Positions 1 to 7,969 of a DNA stretch of 64,000 nt are shown here, in pieces. The DNA is from Mycobacterium botniense (GTDB taxonomy: Bacteria; Actinomycetota; Actinomycetes; Mycobacteriales; Mycobacteriaceae), in assembly GCF_010723305.1 (NCBI RefSeq), contig NZ_BLKW01000004.1:1860001-1924000 (forward strand), in the 5' to 3' direction. The notes under the pieces were generated by a model. The model saw only the letters and a list, made by a program, of their open reading frames with translations. It made no database searches and was not told the origin of the DNA. A program made the translations under genes and the position numbers. Every line of letters starts with the position of its first letter. Positions within the stretch are counted from its first letter, which is position 1.

Positions 1-306
1 GCCGAAGATCTGCACCGGATCTCTACCGGTGGTCCACAGTTCGTGGTTGCCCGGCACCCAGATCAGCTTGGCGAACCGGCGGCGCAGCAAATCCAGTGAC
101 CAGCGGATGTCATCGATGCGTTCCCCGACGTCTCCGGCGACGATCAGCCAGTCGTCCGGTGATGAGGGCCGCAGCGACTCGGTGACTGGCTTGTTGCCGA
201 GGTGGCCGATGTGCAGGTCGGAAATCGCCCAGAGGGTCGGGGGTCCCGCGCCTGTTGCCACGCCTTCCCACCCTAGCCAGCCCGGTGGCACCGGTTCGTC
301 CCCCAT
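1..306 (-). CDS. Metallophosphoesterase, 5' part only
   Basis: The first 102 codons of a calcineurin-like metallophosphoesterase; the gene runs off the left edge. It starts at an ATG whose complement lies at 304-306. Seen directly are the metal-binding blocks of the family in order: SDLHIGH near residue 33, AGDVGE near 60 and GNHELW near 90. These ligate the two catalytic metals that hydrolyse phosphoester bonds. Established: mycobacteria carry such a gene (Rv2795c in M. tuberculosis) beside a DUF3558 lipoprotein, which also follows here but divergently. The C-terminal half, including the later histidine ligands, lies outside the window, so the substrate cannot be inferred. Confidence 0.85.
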   Translation of the reverse strand, partial: MGDEPVPPGWLGWEGVATGAGPPTLWAISDLHIGHLGNKPVTESLRPSSPDDWLIVAGDVGERIDDIRWSLDLLRRRFAKLIWVPGNHELWTTGRDPVQIFG

Positions 307-423
307 GCCCCCTCACCCGCCGCGGGGAGCCGACGCCACGAGAACAGGTTCTTGTTTCCGCTGTGGCGGCACGCGCGGCGCTTGTACACTCCCGGCATCG
401 GCTGGCGGAAAACAGGGGGTGCG

Positions 424-999
424 ATGCTCACCAGGGTGCGCCTGCTCATCACGCTGGGAGCGCTGGCCGCGGCGATCACCATGGGCTGGCCCAGCGCGCC
501 ACCCCGTGCCACCAGCGGGGCGGCCGTGGCGCTGCGATCGACCCCCGAACCGATGACCACGACCATGAAAAGCCCGATCGTGGCGACCACCAATCCGCGC
601 CCGTTCGACCCGTGCGAGGATATCCCGTTCGACGTGATCCAGCGCCTGGGCCTGTCGTTCACCCCTCCCGAGCACGAGGAAGGGCTGCGCTGCCACTACG
701 ACGCCGGCAACTACCAGCTGGCCGTGGAGGCCATCATCTGGCGTGGGTACGCGGAGACGCTGCCGCCCGACGCCGTCGAGACGACGATCAACGGCCACCG
801 CGCCGCCCAGTACTGGGTGCTCAAGCCGACCTACCACAACAGCTACTGGTACGTGTCGTGCATGGTGACGTTCAAAACCAGCTACGGGGTGATCCAGCAG
901 TCGCTGTTCTATTCGACGATCTACTCCAATCCCGATGTCGACTGCCCGTCGACCAACTTGCAGCGGGCACAGCAACTTTCCCCCTACTACGTTTTTTAG
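424..999 (+). CDS. DUF3558-type exported protein (LppV-like)
   Basis: A 191-residue protein starting at ATG 424 behind a purine-rich AGGGGG. Residues 1-28 form a hydrophobic signal or anchor segment (LLITLGALAAAITMG), but I see no cysteine in a convincing lipobox, unlike most family members. The mature part has the DUF3558 hallmark FDPCEDIPFDVIQRLGL near residue 61 and later conserved Cys and Tyr positions. The family consists of small mycobacterial cell-envelope lipoproteins without an assigned biochemical role. The gene is divergent from the upstream metallophosphoesterase. Its stop codon lies inside the first copy of a 12-bp tandem repeat. An in-frame ATG at 352 exists but would add a non-signal extension. 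Confidence 0.72.
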   Translation: MLTRVRLLITLGALAAAITMGWPSAPPRATSGAAVALRSTPEPMTTTMKSPIVATTNPRPFDPCEDIPFDVIQRLGLSFTPPEHEEGLRCHYDAGNYQLAVEAIIWRGYAETLPPDAVETTINGHRAAQYWVLKPTYHNSYWYVSCMVTFKTSYGVIQQSLFYSTIYSNPDVDCPSTNLQRAQQLSPYYVF

Positions 1000-1049
1000 C
1001 GGTTTTTTTAGCGGTTTTTTTAGCGGTTTTTTTAGCGGCCTCGTTAGCG
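991..1049. repeat. 12-bp tandem repeat, about four copies
   Basis: Three full copies of GTTTTTTTAGCG follow a first copy with one T fewer, and a degenerate copy follows (GCCTCGTTAGCG). The array begins inside the last codons of the DUF3558 gene and supplies its stop. Seven-T runs are unusual in this GC-rich DNA. It may be a variable-number repeat. On the minus strand the unit reads as an Ala-Lys-Lys-Thr repeat within an open frame (872-1120), probably by chance. Confidence 0.85.
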
Positions 1050-1220
1050 GGGTTGTCAGCAGCTCTTGTGGAGGTCTTTTGTCGGCCTTTTCGCCCGGTC
1101 TTTGCGCCCGGCATCGGCACAGCCCGGCGCAGTGGGGCGTACAGCGGCGGGGCCGCCTCCCACAGCCGTCTGCGCAGGGTCGGACGCTCAGGACCAGCAG
1201 CCGCCCCCTAATCTGAGCCG

Positions 1221-2912
1221 GTGACGACCACTTCCACCGGACCGCCGCGCGGGCTGCGCTGGCTCGCCAGGCGAGTCGGCAGCCGCGCACTCGGCCGAAT
1301 GCTGGGCCTGCCCCCGGCAACCACCGGGTACACGGTCCGCCGGGTTCGGGTGCCGATGCGCGACGGGATCGAGCTGCTGGCTGACCACTACGCTCCCACC
1401 AGTGCCGGCACACCCGGCGGAACCCTGCTGGTCCGCGGACCCTATGGACGCGGGTTTCCGTTTTCGGTGGTGTTCGCGGACCTCTACGCCGCCCACGGCT
1501 ATCACGTCGTGCTGCAGAGCGTGCGCGGGACCTTCGGCTCGGGCGGAGTATTCGAGCCGATGCGCAACGAAGCTGCCGACGGCGCCGACACCGTGGTGTG
1601 GCTACGCGAGCAACCGTGGTTCACCGGCCGCTTCGCCACCATCGGAATCTCGTATCTGGGGTTCACCCAGTGGGCGCTGCTCACCGATCCTCCGCCGGAG
1701 CTGGCGGCGGCGGTCATCACCGCCGGCCCACACGACTTCAGCCTCTCGTCATGGGGCACCGGCTCGTTCGCGGTCTCCGACTTCCTGGGCTGGAGTGATC
1801 TGATCGCCCACCAGGAAGACCCTGGACGACTCCGGGCCGCGATCCGCCAGCTGCGGGCCCCGCAGCAGGTGACACGCGCGGCGGGTGAGTTGCCGATGGG
1901 GGCGGCCGGCCGGGCGCTGCTCGGCACGGGTGCCCCCTGGTACGAATCGTGGCTGGAACATCCCGACCGCGACGACCCGTTCTGGGATCCGCTGAAGTTC
2001 GATGACGCGCTGGAGCGGGTGCAGGTTCCGGTCCTGCTGGTGGGCGGCTGGCAAGACCTGTTTATCAACCAGACGATCGAACAGTACCGCCGGCTGCGCG
2101 AGCGGGGGGTGGACGTGGCGCTCACGGTGGGGCCGTGGACCCACACGCAACTGCTCACCAAAGGGCTGAGCACCGTCACCCGGGAATCGCTGGACTGGCT
2201 GGACACCCATCTGCGCGGTGCGCCCGGGCCGCGGCGGCGCAGCCCGGTCCGTGTCTTCGTCACCGGCGCCGGGTGGGCTCACCTGCCCGATTGGCCCCCG
2301 GCAACGACTCAGTACGCGCTCTACCTGCACCCCGGCGGCGGCCTGGCCGAGACGCCGCCACCGGCCACCTCGCCGCCCGCGACATTCCGGTATGACCCCA
2401 CCGACCCGACACCGACCATCGGTGGTCCGCTGCTCTCCCCCGTCGGCGGTTACCGCAACGACACCCGCCTTGCCCGGCGCGACGACGTGCTCACCTTCAC
2501 CGGCGCGGTGCTCACCGACGATCTCGATGTGCGTGGCAACCCGGTCATCGAGCTGGCACATACCTCCGACAATCCTCATCTGGATGTGTTCGTGCGGGTG
2601 AGCCAGCTCGACGCCCGGGGCCGTTCGGTGAATGTCAGTGACGGCTACCGGCGGCTGGCCGAGCCGACAGATCGCATCCGTGTCCGGCTCGATGCCATCG
2701 CCCATCGGTTCACCGCGGGATCGCGTATCCGGGTTCTGGTCGCCGGGGGCTGCCATCCCCGCTACGCGCGCAACCTCGGCACCGGCGAGCCGATGGTGTC
2801 GGGGGTGCGGGTCCAACCAGTCACCCACGTGGTGCATTTCGGAGCCTCGCGGCTGCTGCTTCCGGTCGCGTCATCCGACGGCGTCGCGCACCCGGGCGGC
2901 GACCCGGCGTAG
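1221..2912 (+). CDS. CocE/NonD-family alpha/beta hydrolase
   Basis: A 563-residue member of the X-Pro dipeptidyl-peptidase S15/cocaine esterase family, starting at GTG 1221. The N-terminal alpha/beta-hydrolase domain carries the nucleophile elbow GISYLGF with Ser144. It is followed by the helical cap region and a C-terminal jelly-roll beta domain from about residue 340 (for example [15 protein letters not shown]). Family members hydrolyse esters, amides or acylated substrates using a Ser-Asp-His triad; the substrate here is unknown. No signal peptide is evident. The 3' end overlaps that of the convergent DUF1802 gene by 42 bp. The M. tuberculosis counterpart is probably Rv2800. Confidence 0.85.
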   Translation: MTTTSTGPPRGLRWLARRVGSRALGRMLGLPPATTGYTVRRVRVPMRDGIELLADHYAPTSAGTPGGTLLVRGPYGRGFPFSVVFADLYAAHGYHVVLQSVRGTFGSGGVFEPMRNEAADGADTVVWLREQPWFTGRFATIGISYLGFTQWALLTDPPPELAAAVITAGPHDFSLSSWGTGSFAVSDFLGWSDLIAHQEDPGRLRAAIRQLRAPQQVTRAAGELPMGAAGRALLGTGAPWYESWLEHPDRDDPFWDPLKFDDALERVQVPVLLVGGWQDLFINQTIEQYRRLRERGVDVALTVGPWTHTQLLTKGLSTVTRESLDWLDTHLRGAPGPRRRSPVRVFVTGAGWAHLPDWPPATTQYALYLHPGGGLAETPPPATSPPATFRYDPTDPTPTIGGPLLSPVGGYRNDTRLARRDDVLTFTGAVLTDDLDVRGNPVIELAHTSDNPHLDVFVRVSQLDARGRSVNVSDGYRRLAEPTDRIRVRLDAIAHRFTAGSRIRVLVAGGCHPRYARNLGTGEPMVSGVRVQPVTHVVHFGASRLLLPVASSDGVAHPGGDPA

Positions 2913-3470
2913 GGTCGCGTCGTCGTGCACCGGGGCGGCCAACCGGGCTGTCACCGGCAGCTGCACCCAGCTGGTGCAGCCGGCGTACTCGGGTGTGCGG
3001 GTCAGCGGCAGCGGCTCGACCAGCGGCACGGCCTGCACCACCAACACCGCCAGCCGATGCTTGGGCCGGAAGTCGAGCCGATCAGCGCGCACCGACTCGG
3101 CGGTCCAGATGTGCAGGTCCTCGATCGCCTCCAGGTTATCCGGACGGTTAACCGACACTGCGGCAACGACTTTCGCTGCAGCGCGCACAGTCACCTGCTC
3201 ACCGGTGCTGTCGGCGGCTGCGGCGGCGAGCAGGTCTCGGTGTTCTAGCCGGACCCGCTCGGCGTGGCTGTGGGCCACCGTGGGGAACAGCAGAAACTCC
3301 CGGGCCGCCACCTCGAAGCGCTTCTCACCGATGCCGCCCTTGCGCAGCAGCACCCACTGGCGCCCGTCCAGCAGCGCGCGCACCACCGCACTCCACTCCT
3401 TGAGCGCAGGGACCGTCGCAGGCTCGGCCGCTGAGGCCGCCGGCTCGCCTCTGCCCGGTCCGGTGCCCAT
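2871..3470 (-). CDS. DUF1802 family protein
   Basis: A 199-residue protein of unknown function. The start is placed at the ATG complementary to 3468-3470, because the recognisable domain begins shortly after ([20 protein letters not shown] near residue 23) and the upstream open frame has low-complexity content. Typical family features are the [14 protein letters not shown] block and [17 protein letters not shown], followed by a C-terminal part with [18 protein letters not shown]. The family is widespread in bacteria and often sits alone. It converges on the CocE-type hydrolase with a 42-bp 3' overlap. No catalytic motif is evident to me. It could take an upstream start, but nothing supports that. 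Confidence 0.7.
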   Translation of the reverse strand: MGTGPGRGEPAASAAEPATVPALKEWSAVVRALLDGRQWVLLRKGGIGEKRFEVAAREFLLFPTVAHSHAERVRLEHRDLLAAAAADSTGEQVTVRAAAKVVAAVSVNRPDNLEAIEDLHIWTAESVRADRLDFRPKHRLAVLVVQAVPLVEPLPLTRTPEYAGCTSWVQLPVTARLAAPVHDDATLRRVAARVRDAVG

Positions 3471-3545
3471 ACCTTCGACGATAGGGGCCCGCCGGCTCCG
3501 CCGCCCGCGATCCCTGGGATTCCTGCGAATCACTTGCAGTCTTAG

Positions 3546-3561
3546 TGTGACGCAGATTACA
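3546..3561 (+). promoter_or_regulatory. CRP/FNR-type palindrome upstream of the PPE unit
   Basis: TGTGA-CGCAGA-TTACA matches the CRP-family pattern TGTGA-N6-TCACA with one mismatch in the second half. It lies 71 bp upstream of the 55-codon ORF. A nearly identical element sits upstream of the DUF1800 gene at 6387-6402, in flanking sequence that is also similar. Binding by a mycobacterial Crp or Cmr protein is inference. Confidence 0.5.
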
Positions 3562-3616
3562 GTCGTGCTGGACCGTCGGTTGACCGAATCCACAGCCACC
3601 CCCAGAGGCGAAAGCG

Positions 3617-3784
3617 ATGACGCCACCAGCGCTGGCGGACTCCGCACCCACACCACCACACACGATCACCGATCGCGCAAAGCCGGCTCACCCGCCCGGG
3701 AAACTCGATACGCCGAGCGCCCACCCTCCCGTCTACAGCGCGGCAGCGGCGCTGACGTCTGCGCACGGGTGGGAGGCACCGTGA
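3617..3784 (+). CDS. 55-codon ORF coupled to the PPE gene
   Basis: A 55-residue ORF with a ribosome binding site (AGAGGCGA) before ATG 3617. Its TGA stop overlaps the PPE GTG start in a GTGA junction, which suggests translational coupling. Its first residues, [10 protein letters not shown], align without gaps with the start of the DUF1800 protein further downstream (MTPPTLVDPA), including Asp19-Arg20 and Ala24-His25. The untranslated leaders are also alike. I read it as the 5' remnant of a duplicated DUF1800 gene, possibly kept as a leader ORF for the PPE gene. Whether the peptide has a function is unknown; the C-terminal half ([14 protein letters not shown]) matches nothing I recognise. Confidence 0.4.
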   Translation: MTPPALADSAPTPPHTITDRAKPAHPPGKLDTPSAHPPVYSAAAALTSAHGWEAP

Positions 3785-5529
3785 CCGCGCCGATCTGGAT
3801 GGCGTTTCCCCCGGAGGTGCATTCGACGCTGCTCTCCAGCGGCCCCGGGCCGGGGCCGCTGCTGGCGTCGGCTGCGGCCTGGAATTCACTCAGCGCCGAA
3901 TACGCCGGGGTCGCTGACGAGCTGACCGCGGTGTTGGGCGCGGTACAGGCCGGCGTCTGGGACGGTCCGACCGCTGCGGCGTACGTCGCCGCCAATGCGC
4001 CGTATCTGGCGTGGCTGATGCAGGCCAGCGCCAACAGTGCGGCCACGGCCAGCCAGCAAGAAACCGCGGCAGCCGCCTACACCAGCGCGCTGGCGGCCAT
4101 GCCGACACTGGTCGAACTGGCCGCCAACCACGCCACCCACGCGGTATTGGTGGCGACGAATTTCTTCGGCATCAACACCATCCCAATCGCGCTCAACGAG
4201 GCCGACTACGTGCGGATGTGGATACAGGCCGCCACCACGATGGGCACCTACCAGGCGATCGCCACCTCAGCGGTGGCCGCCACGCCGCAGACCAGCCCCG
4301 CGCCGCAGATCGTGAAATCCAACGCCACATCCGACCCGCCACAAGCCGCCACCAGCCCCGCAACGTCGGCCGTGGATTCGATATTCAACCTCTTGACGCA
4401 GCTGTCGACCAATCCGCTCTACACCGACTTCTACGACAACCTGCTGGGGCCGCTAGGCAATGTCGCACTTCAGGGAATCCCCCCTGGAGAATTTGCCTTC
4501 ATCGGCAACCCGTTCTTTTTCTTCAGCCCCGCGAACCTGGCGTATGCGGCGGTACCCATCGACCCGGGCACATTTGCCGCCTTGGTCTCTAGCTTGGTGT
4601 CGGGCACACTGGCCGGTTTACCCGAGGTGGTAGGGATAGCCGCGGCGACGGGTAATCCCGCAATTGTGGCGATCGTTTTGATATTCAACGCTATCGAATT
4701 CATTTCGTTTCTGGTCACGAATATCATCCAGTTGCTGCACTGGCTGCTCGACACAGCGACGTCGCTGATCCCGGCTGTTCTTCCCCTGCTGACCGCCGCT
4801 TTGGCCCCGGTCGCCGCCCCCGTGGGTGCGCTGAGCGGCGTCGCGGGCGTGGCGGGGCTGGCGGGGCTGGCCGGTCTGGCGCCGCCGGCTACGGTGCCCG
4901 TCACACCACCCGTCGCGGCGCTGGCTCCGGCGTTGAGCCCGGCCCCGACCCCAGCTCCCGCTCCGGCCCCCGCGCCAGCGCCCACCGCAACGCCCGCACC
5001 CCCCACGGCCGCGGGCCCACCGCCACCAGCGCCCGCCCCACCGCCCCCGGCCGCCGCAGGCATGCCGGGTTTCTCCTATGTGGTGGGAAGCCTTCCCGCC
5101 GAGGTTCGGGCGAGCGCCCGTGCCAAGGCTCGGGCGCCGACCCGCGATCAGGCCGAGATCCCGGCCGCCGCGGCCGCGGCGGCGGCTGGGCAGAAGGCGC
5201 GGGACCGCCGACGCCGGCGAGCGAAGGTCACAATGCTCGGTCGCGGCTATGAGTACATGGATGTGGAGCCAGAACCCGGCGCGTCGGCGGAAGACCGGGA
5301 CAACCAGCCCGGCGCGGCGCCGGTCTCGGATGGCGCTGCCGGATCGATTGGTTTCACCGGGACCACGCGCAAGCGGACCACCGCACACCCAGCGGGGCTG
5401 GCCGCTCTGGCCGACGACTCGGCCGGCGGCGGCTCGTGGGTGCCGATGATGCCGGCTACCTGGGAGCGCGACGCGGACCGGGAGTCCGCGCGGCTTCCCG
5501 ACCAGAAGGACTCGCAGAACGACACTTAA
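3781..5529 (+). CDS. PPE protein, PPW subfamily
   Basis: A 582-residue PPE protein starting at GTG 3781, with GGGAGGC upstream. The PPE domain covers about residues 1-180, with the Pro-Pro-Glu at [12 protein letters not shown] and a WxG-like stretch ([10 protein letters not shown]). A long Ala/Pro-rich linker follows around residues 380-430 ([15 protein letters not shown]). The C-terminus has the PPW signature: GFTGT near residue 523, then PMMPATW. Such proteins are usually exported by type VII secretion with a PE partner; no PE gene lies adjacent. The function is unknown, with host interaction or outer-membrane transport proposed for the family. The TAA stop overlaps an ATG in frame with the next gene. 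The 55-codon ORF and a CRP-type site lie upstream. Confidence 0.92.
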   Translation: MTAPIWMAFPPEVHSTLLSSGPGPGPLLASAAAWNSLSAEYAGVADELTAVLGAVQAGVWDGPTAAAYVAANAPYLAWLMQASANSAATASQQETAAAAYTSALAAMPTLVELAANHATHAVLVATNFFGINTIPIALNEADYVRMWIQAATTMGTYQAIATSAVAATPQTSPAPQIVKSNATSDPPQAATSPATSAVDSIFNLLTQLSTNPLYTDFYDNLLGPLGNVALQGIPPGEFAFIGNPFFFFSPANLAYAAVPIDPGTFAALVSSLVSGTLAGLPEVVGIAAATGNPAIVAIVLIFNAIEFISFLVTNIIQLLHWLLDTATSLIPAVLPLLTAALAPVAAPVGALSGVAGVAGLAGLAGLAPPATVPVTPPVAALAPALSPAPTPAPAPAPAPAPTATPAPPTAAGPPPPAPAPPPPAAAGMPGFSYVVGSLPAEVRASARAKARAPTRDQAEIPAAAAAAAAGQKARDRRRRRAKVTMLGRGYEYMDVEPEPGASAEDRDNQPGAAPVSDGAAGSIGFTGTTRKRTTAHPAGLAALADDSAGGGSWVPMMPATWERDADRESARLPDQKDSQNDT

Positions 5530-5720
5530 TGAAACTCATTGCGCATCAACCCAAGCGACCCTACTGGCGAGGCAGCATCATGAGCGGTGCGCGGCGGCCA
5601 TGCGTGCGTTGCCTTATTTGCTGCGACGATGTGGTGGCGGGATCCGCTGAGTATCAGGCTCGCCGCACGGCGAGTACGGTGTTATCTAAGCCGGCGCAAC
5701 GGCCGGGGAAGGGTTCCCCA

Positions 5721-6287
5721 ATGACCGATATCGACACCACCGCCCCCGCCATTGTCGAAACCGAAAGCGGTGGCCGCGAACAGCGTTGGGCGCTGCCCGC
5801 CGACGAGGCGAGCCTGCTCGAGCTGATCCACATCTGCTTCGACGAGTACTGGGACCAAATCTGGTTCGGGATCATCATGGAGGGCGCGGCCTGGGAAGTG
5901 GCGGCGCCCAATCCGCCCCGGCGGATCTCGATGCACGACGGCTACGCCACGGTCGACTTCGGCCGCTGGCATTTCCACCTGTGCATCGGCGAAAACCAGG
6001 GACGCGGCCGCGAACTCGGCCGGATCCGGAAATGCGCGCGAGCGGAGCTCTACCGTCGCCTCGCCAGCGACGGATTCCCCTGCTCATGGGGTGTGCGTCT
6101 TTACAACGGACGGGGCGAACAGATGATGACAGTGATGTTGCCGAACCCGTTTCTCACCAACCACCAGCAGATTCGCGACGAGCCGGCCTGGGGACAGCTG
6201 GAATTATGGGACAAGCTCCGGGCCCGGTATCTAGGGCTGAGTCCCGACCCATTCGATCGCGCCGGCAAGGGTTTTCGGCACAGCTAG
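5721..6287 (+). CDS. DUF7676-like conserved protein
   Basis: A 188-residue soluble protein starting at ATG 5721 after GGGAAGGG. It has a compact conserved core: FDEYWDQIWFGIIMEGAAWE, RISMHDGYATVDFGRWHFHL and an Arg-rich RRLASDGFPCSWGVRLYNG. This matches, from memory, the uncharacterised DUF7676 family; the assignment needs a search. The His and Asp density is compatible with metal or cofactor binding, but no known catalytic motif is visible. The open frame extends back to ATG 5529, which overlaps the PPE stop as TAATG; the extra 64 residues contain CVRCLICCDD. That longer start is possible but less likely. The gene sits between the PPE gene and the DUF1800 gene in the same direction. Confidence 0.65.
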   Translation: MTDIDTTAPAIVETESGGREQRWALPADEASLLELIHICFDEYWDQIWFGIIMEGAAWEVAAPNPPRRISMHDGYATVDFGRWHFHLCIGENQGRGRELGRIRKCARAELYRRLASDGFPCSWGVRLYNGRGEQMMTVMLPNPFLTNHQQIRDEPAWGQLELWDKLRARYLGLSPDPFDRAGKGFRHS

Positions 6288-6386
6288 GTGGCCGGCGGCG
6301 CAAAAACCAGGCCACCGGTGGCCGCCAGGGGCCCGGCGCTGCTTCATCCCCGCTCCCGGATTCCTGCAAACCACTTGCACGACTAG

Positions 6387-6402
6387 TGTGACGCACATTA
6401 CA
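6387..6402 (+). promoter_or_regulatory. CRP/FNR-type palindrome upstream of DUF1800
   Basis: TGTGA-CGCACA-TTACA, one mismatch from TGTGA-N6-TCACA, lies 85 bp upstream of the DUF1800 start. The block CTTGCANNNCTAGTGTGACG and the following ATTACAGTCGTG are shared with the PPE upstream region (3535-3567). The element is therefore duplicated, not a lone chance match. The bound regulator is inferred only. Confidence 0.5.
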
Positions 6403-6471
6403 GTCGTGGCTGAAACCAACGTCGGAGATTCAGGCACGACGACCCACGCCCATCCACACGAGGCGACAGCA

Positions 6472-7911
6472 ATGACGCCACCCACGCTGGTGGACCCGGC
6501 ACTTTCAGCATCACCCGCGACCAGCGACCGCGAGCAGATGGCGCACCTGCTGCGCCGGGCAGGTTTCGGCGCGACGGCCGACGAACTCGACTCCTATCTG
6601 GCGGCGGGTTACCAGGCCACCGTCGAAGCACTGGTGAACCCGCCCGAGGAAACGCCAACATACGGCTGCTACCCCGATCACGACCTGGTGGACCGGTACT
6701 TCACGGCCTCGGTGGGCCCACGCAGCCCCGAGTACGCGTGGCCGCAGTGGATGTGGCGGCTGCTCACCACCACCCGTCCGCTGCAGGAGAAGATGGCGCT
6801 GTTTTGGCACGGGCTGTTCGCCACCGGCGTCAAATACCCGCTGCCGTGCTCGGCCCAGCTCGAGCAGATCGAGATGTTCCGCCGGCGCGGCATGGGCGGC
6901 TTCGAAGAACTGCTGCGCAGCCTCTCCCGAGATCCGGCCATGCTGTTCTGGCTGGACAACCAGGCCAATCACAAGGACGCACCCAACGAGAACTACGCCC
7001 GGGAACTCCTGGAGCTATTCACGATGGGGGTGGGCAACTACACCGAGGCCGACGTCAAAGCGGCGGCGCGAGCGTTCACCGGCTGGGGGGTCATCCCGAT
7101 GATGCCGCAGTTCTTCCTGGGCACCTTCCCGGCCGCGTTCCGCTACGACGAGTCTGACCACGACGCCACCGACAAGACCTTCTTGGGCCATACCGGCCCC
7201 TTCAACGGCGACGACATCATCGCCATCATCGTCCAGCAGCCGGCGACCGCCCGGTTCCTGTGCGATCGGCTCTACCGCTTTTTCGTCGCCGACGAACCCG
7301 ATGAGTCGGGCCGCGCCGAAATCGCCCGGCTCAGCGCGGTGTTCCTGGACACCGGTGGTGATGTGCGCAGCCTGCTGCGAGCCGTCTTCACCTCCGATCA
7401 CTTCCGGTCCGAGCAGGTGCGCTACCGCAAGGTCAAAAGCCCCGTCGAGCTGATGGTCGGCACGGCCCGGCTCACCGGCCGCTGGCAGCTGCCCACCACC
7501 GATGTCGCCGAGCTTGCCCGCAACGCGCACTTCATGGGCCAGTCCCTGCTCAACCCGCCCTCTGTGGAGGGGTGGCATGAAGGTGAGGAGTGGATCGACA
7601 GCGCGGGGTTGATCGAGCGGATCAATTGCGCCAGCGCCGAGATCACCCACCCCGAAGCCCCGGGGGTTCAGCGCATCGTGGCCCGGGTCCGGGCATGGCT
7701 GGAAAACTGTGCCGACCAGACACCCGCCGCCTGGGTGGACGCGTGTCTGCAGGCAATGGGCTCGCTGAAAATCTCGCCAGAAACACGTCAGGTGTTAACC
7801 GAACACCTGGCCGACCCGCCGGCGCCCCGCGCCGGCGCCCACGCGGTTGAGCGCTACACGCTGGAGTTGCTGAGGGCAATTGTGTCGACCCCCGACTACC
7901 AGTACTGCTGA
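6472..7911 (+). CDS. DUF1800 family protein
   Basis: A 479-residue DUF1800 protein. ATG 6472 is preferred because it has GAGGCGA upstream and gives the N-terminus shared with the 55-codon ORF. Family blocks are clear: HLLRRAGFGATADELD near residue 23, FWHGLFATGV, NYARELLELFTMGVG near residue 180, AARAFTGWGV, and a C-terminal NPPSVEGWHEGEEW. The family is of unknown biochemical function and is very often paired with DUF1501, as here. No signal peptide is visible. It probably forms an operon with the DUF1501 and NHL genes. An in-frame ATG at 6388 overlaps the CRP-type site and is unlikely to be used. Confidence 0.85.
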   Translation: MTPPTLVDPALSASPATSDREQMAHLLRRAGFGATADELDSYLAAGYQATVEALVNPPEETPTYGCYPDHDLVDRYFTASVGPRSPEYAWPQWMWRLLTTTRPLQEKMALFWHGLFATGVKYPLPCSAQLEQIEMFRRRGMGGFEELLRSLSRDPAMLFWLDNQANHKDAPNENYARELLELFTMGVGNYTEADVKAAARAFTGWGVIPMMPQFFLGTFPAAFRYDESDHDATDKTFLGHTGPFNGDDIIAIIVQQPATARFLCDRLYRFFVADEPDESGRAEIARLSAVFLDTGGDVRSLLRAVFTSDHFRSEQVRYRKVKSPVELMVGTARLTGRWQLPTTDVAELARNAHFMGQSLLNPPSVEGWHEGEEWIDSAGLIERINCASAEITHPEAPGVQRIVARVRAWLENCADQTPAAWVDACLQAMGSLKISPETRQVLTEHLADPPAPRAGAHAVERYTLELLRAIVSTPDYQYC

Positions 7912-7969
7912 GACAGCTGGCCCACACCGAGCACCGAACCCGTCGACATCGCTAGCAAAGGTGACAGAG

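Noticed and set aside
872..1120. Minus-strand ORF with Ala-Lys-Lys-Thr repeats as a histone-like protein
   Set aside because: It uses AAA lysine codons atypical for this genome, arises directly from the 12-bp repeat, and the rest of the frame is antisense to the DUF3558 gene. Kept only as a remark under the repeat.
313..1413. A 366-codon open frame on the minus strand across the DUF3558 gene
   Set aside because: It is antisense to a gene with clear family motifs, has Arg/Pro/Gly shadow composition, and no ribosome binding site or domain.
4920..5060. Pro-Ala repeat in the PPE gene as a possible tandem DNA repeat
   Set aside because: The bases are not periodic beyond the codon pattern CCN-GCN; it is a low-complexity protein linker.
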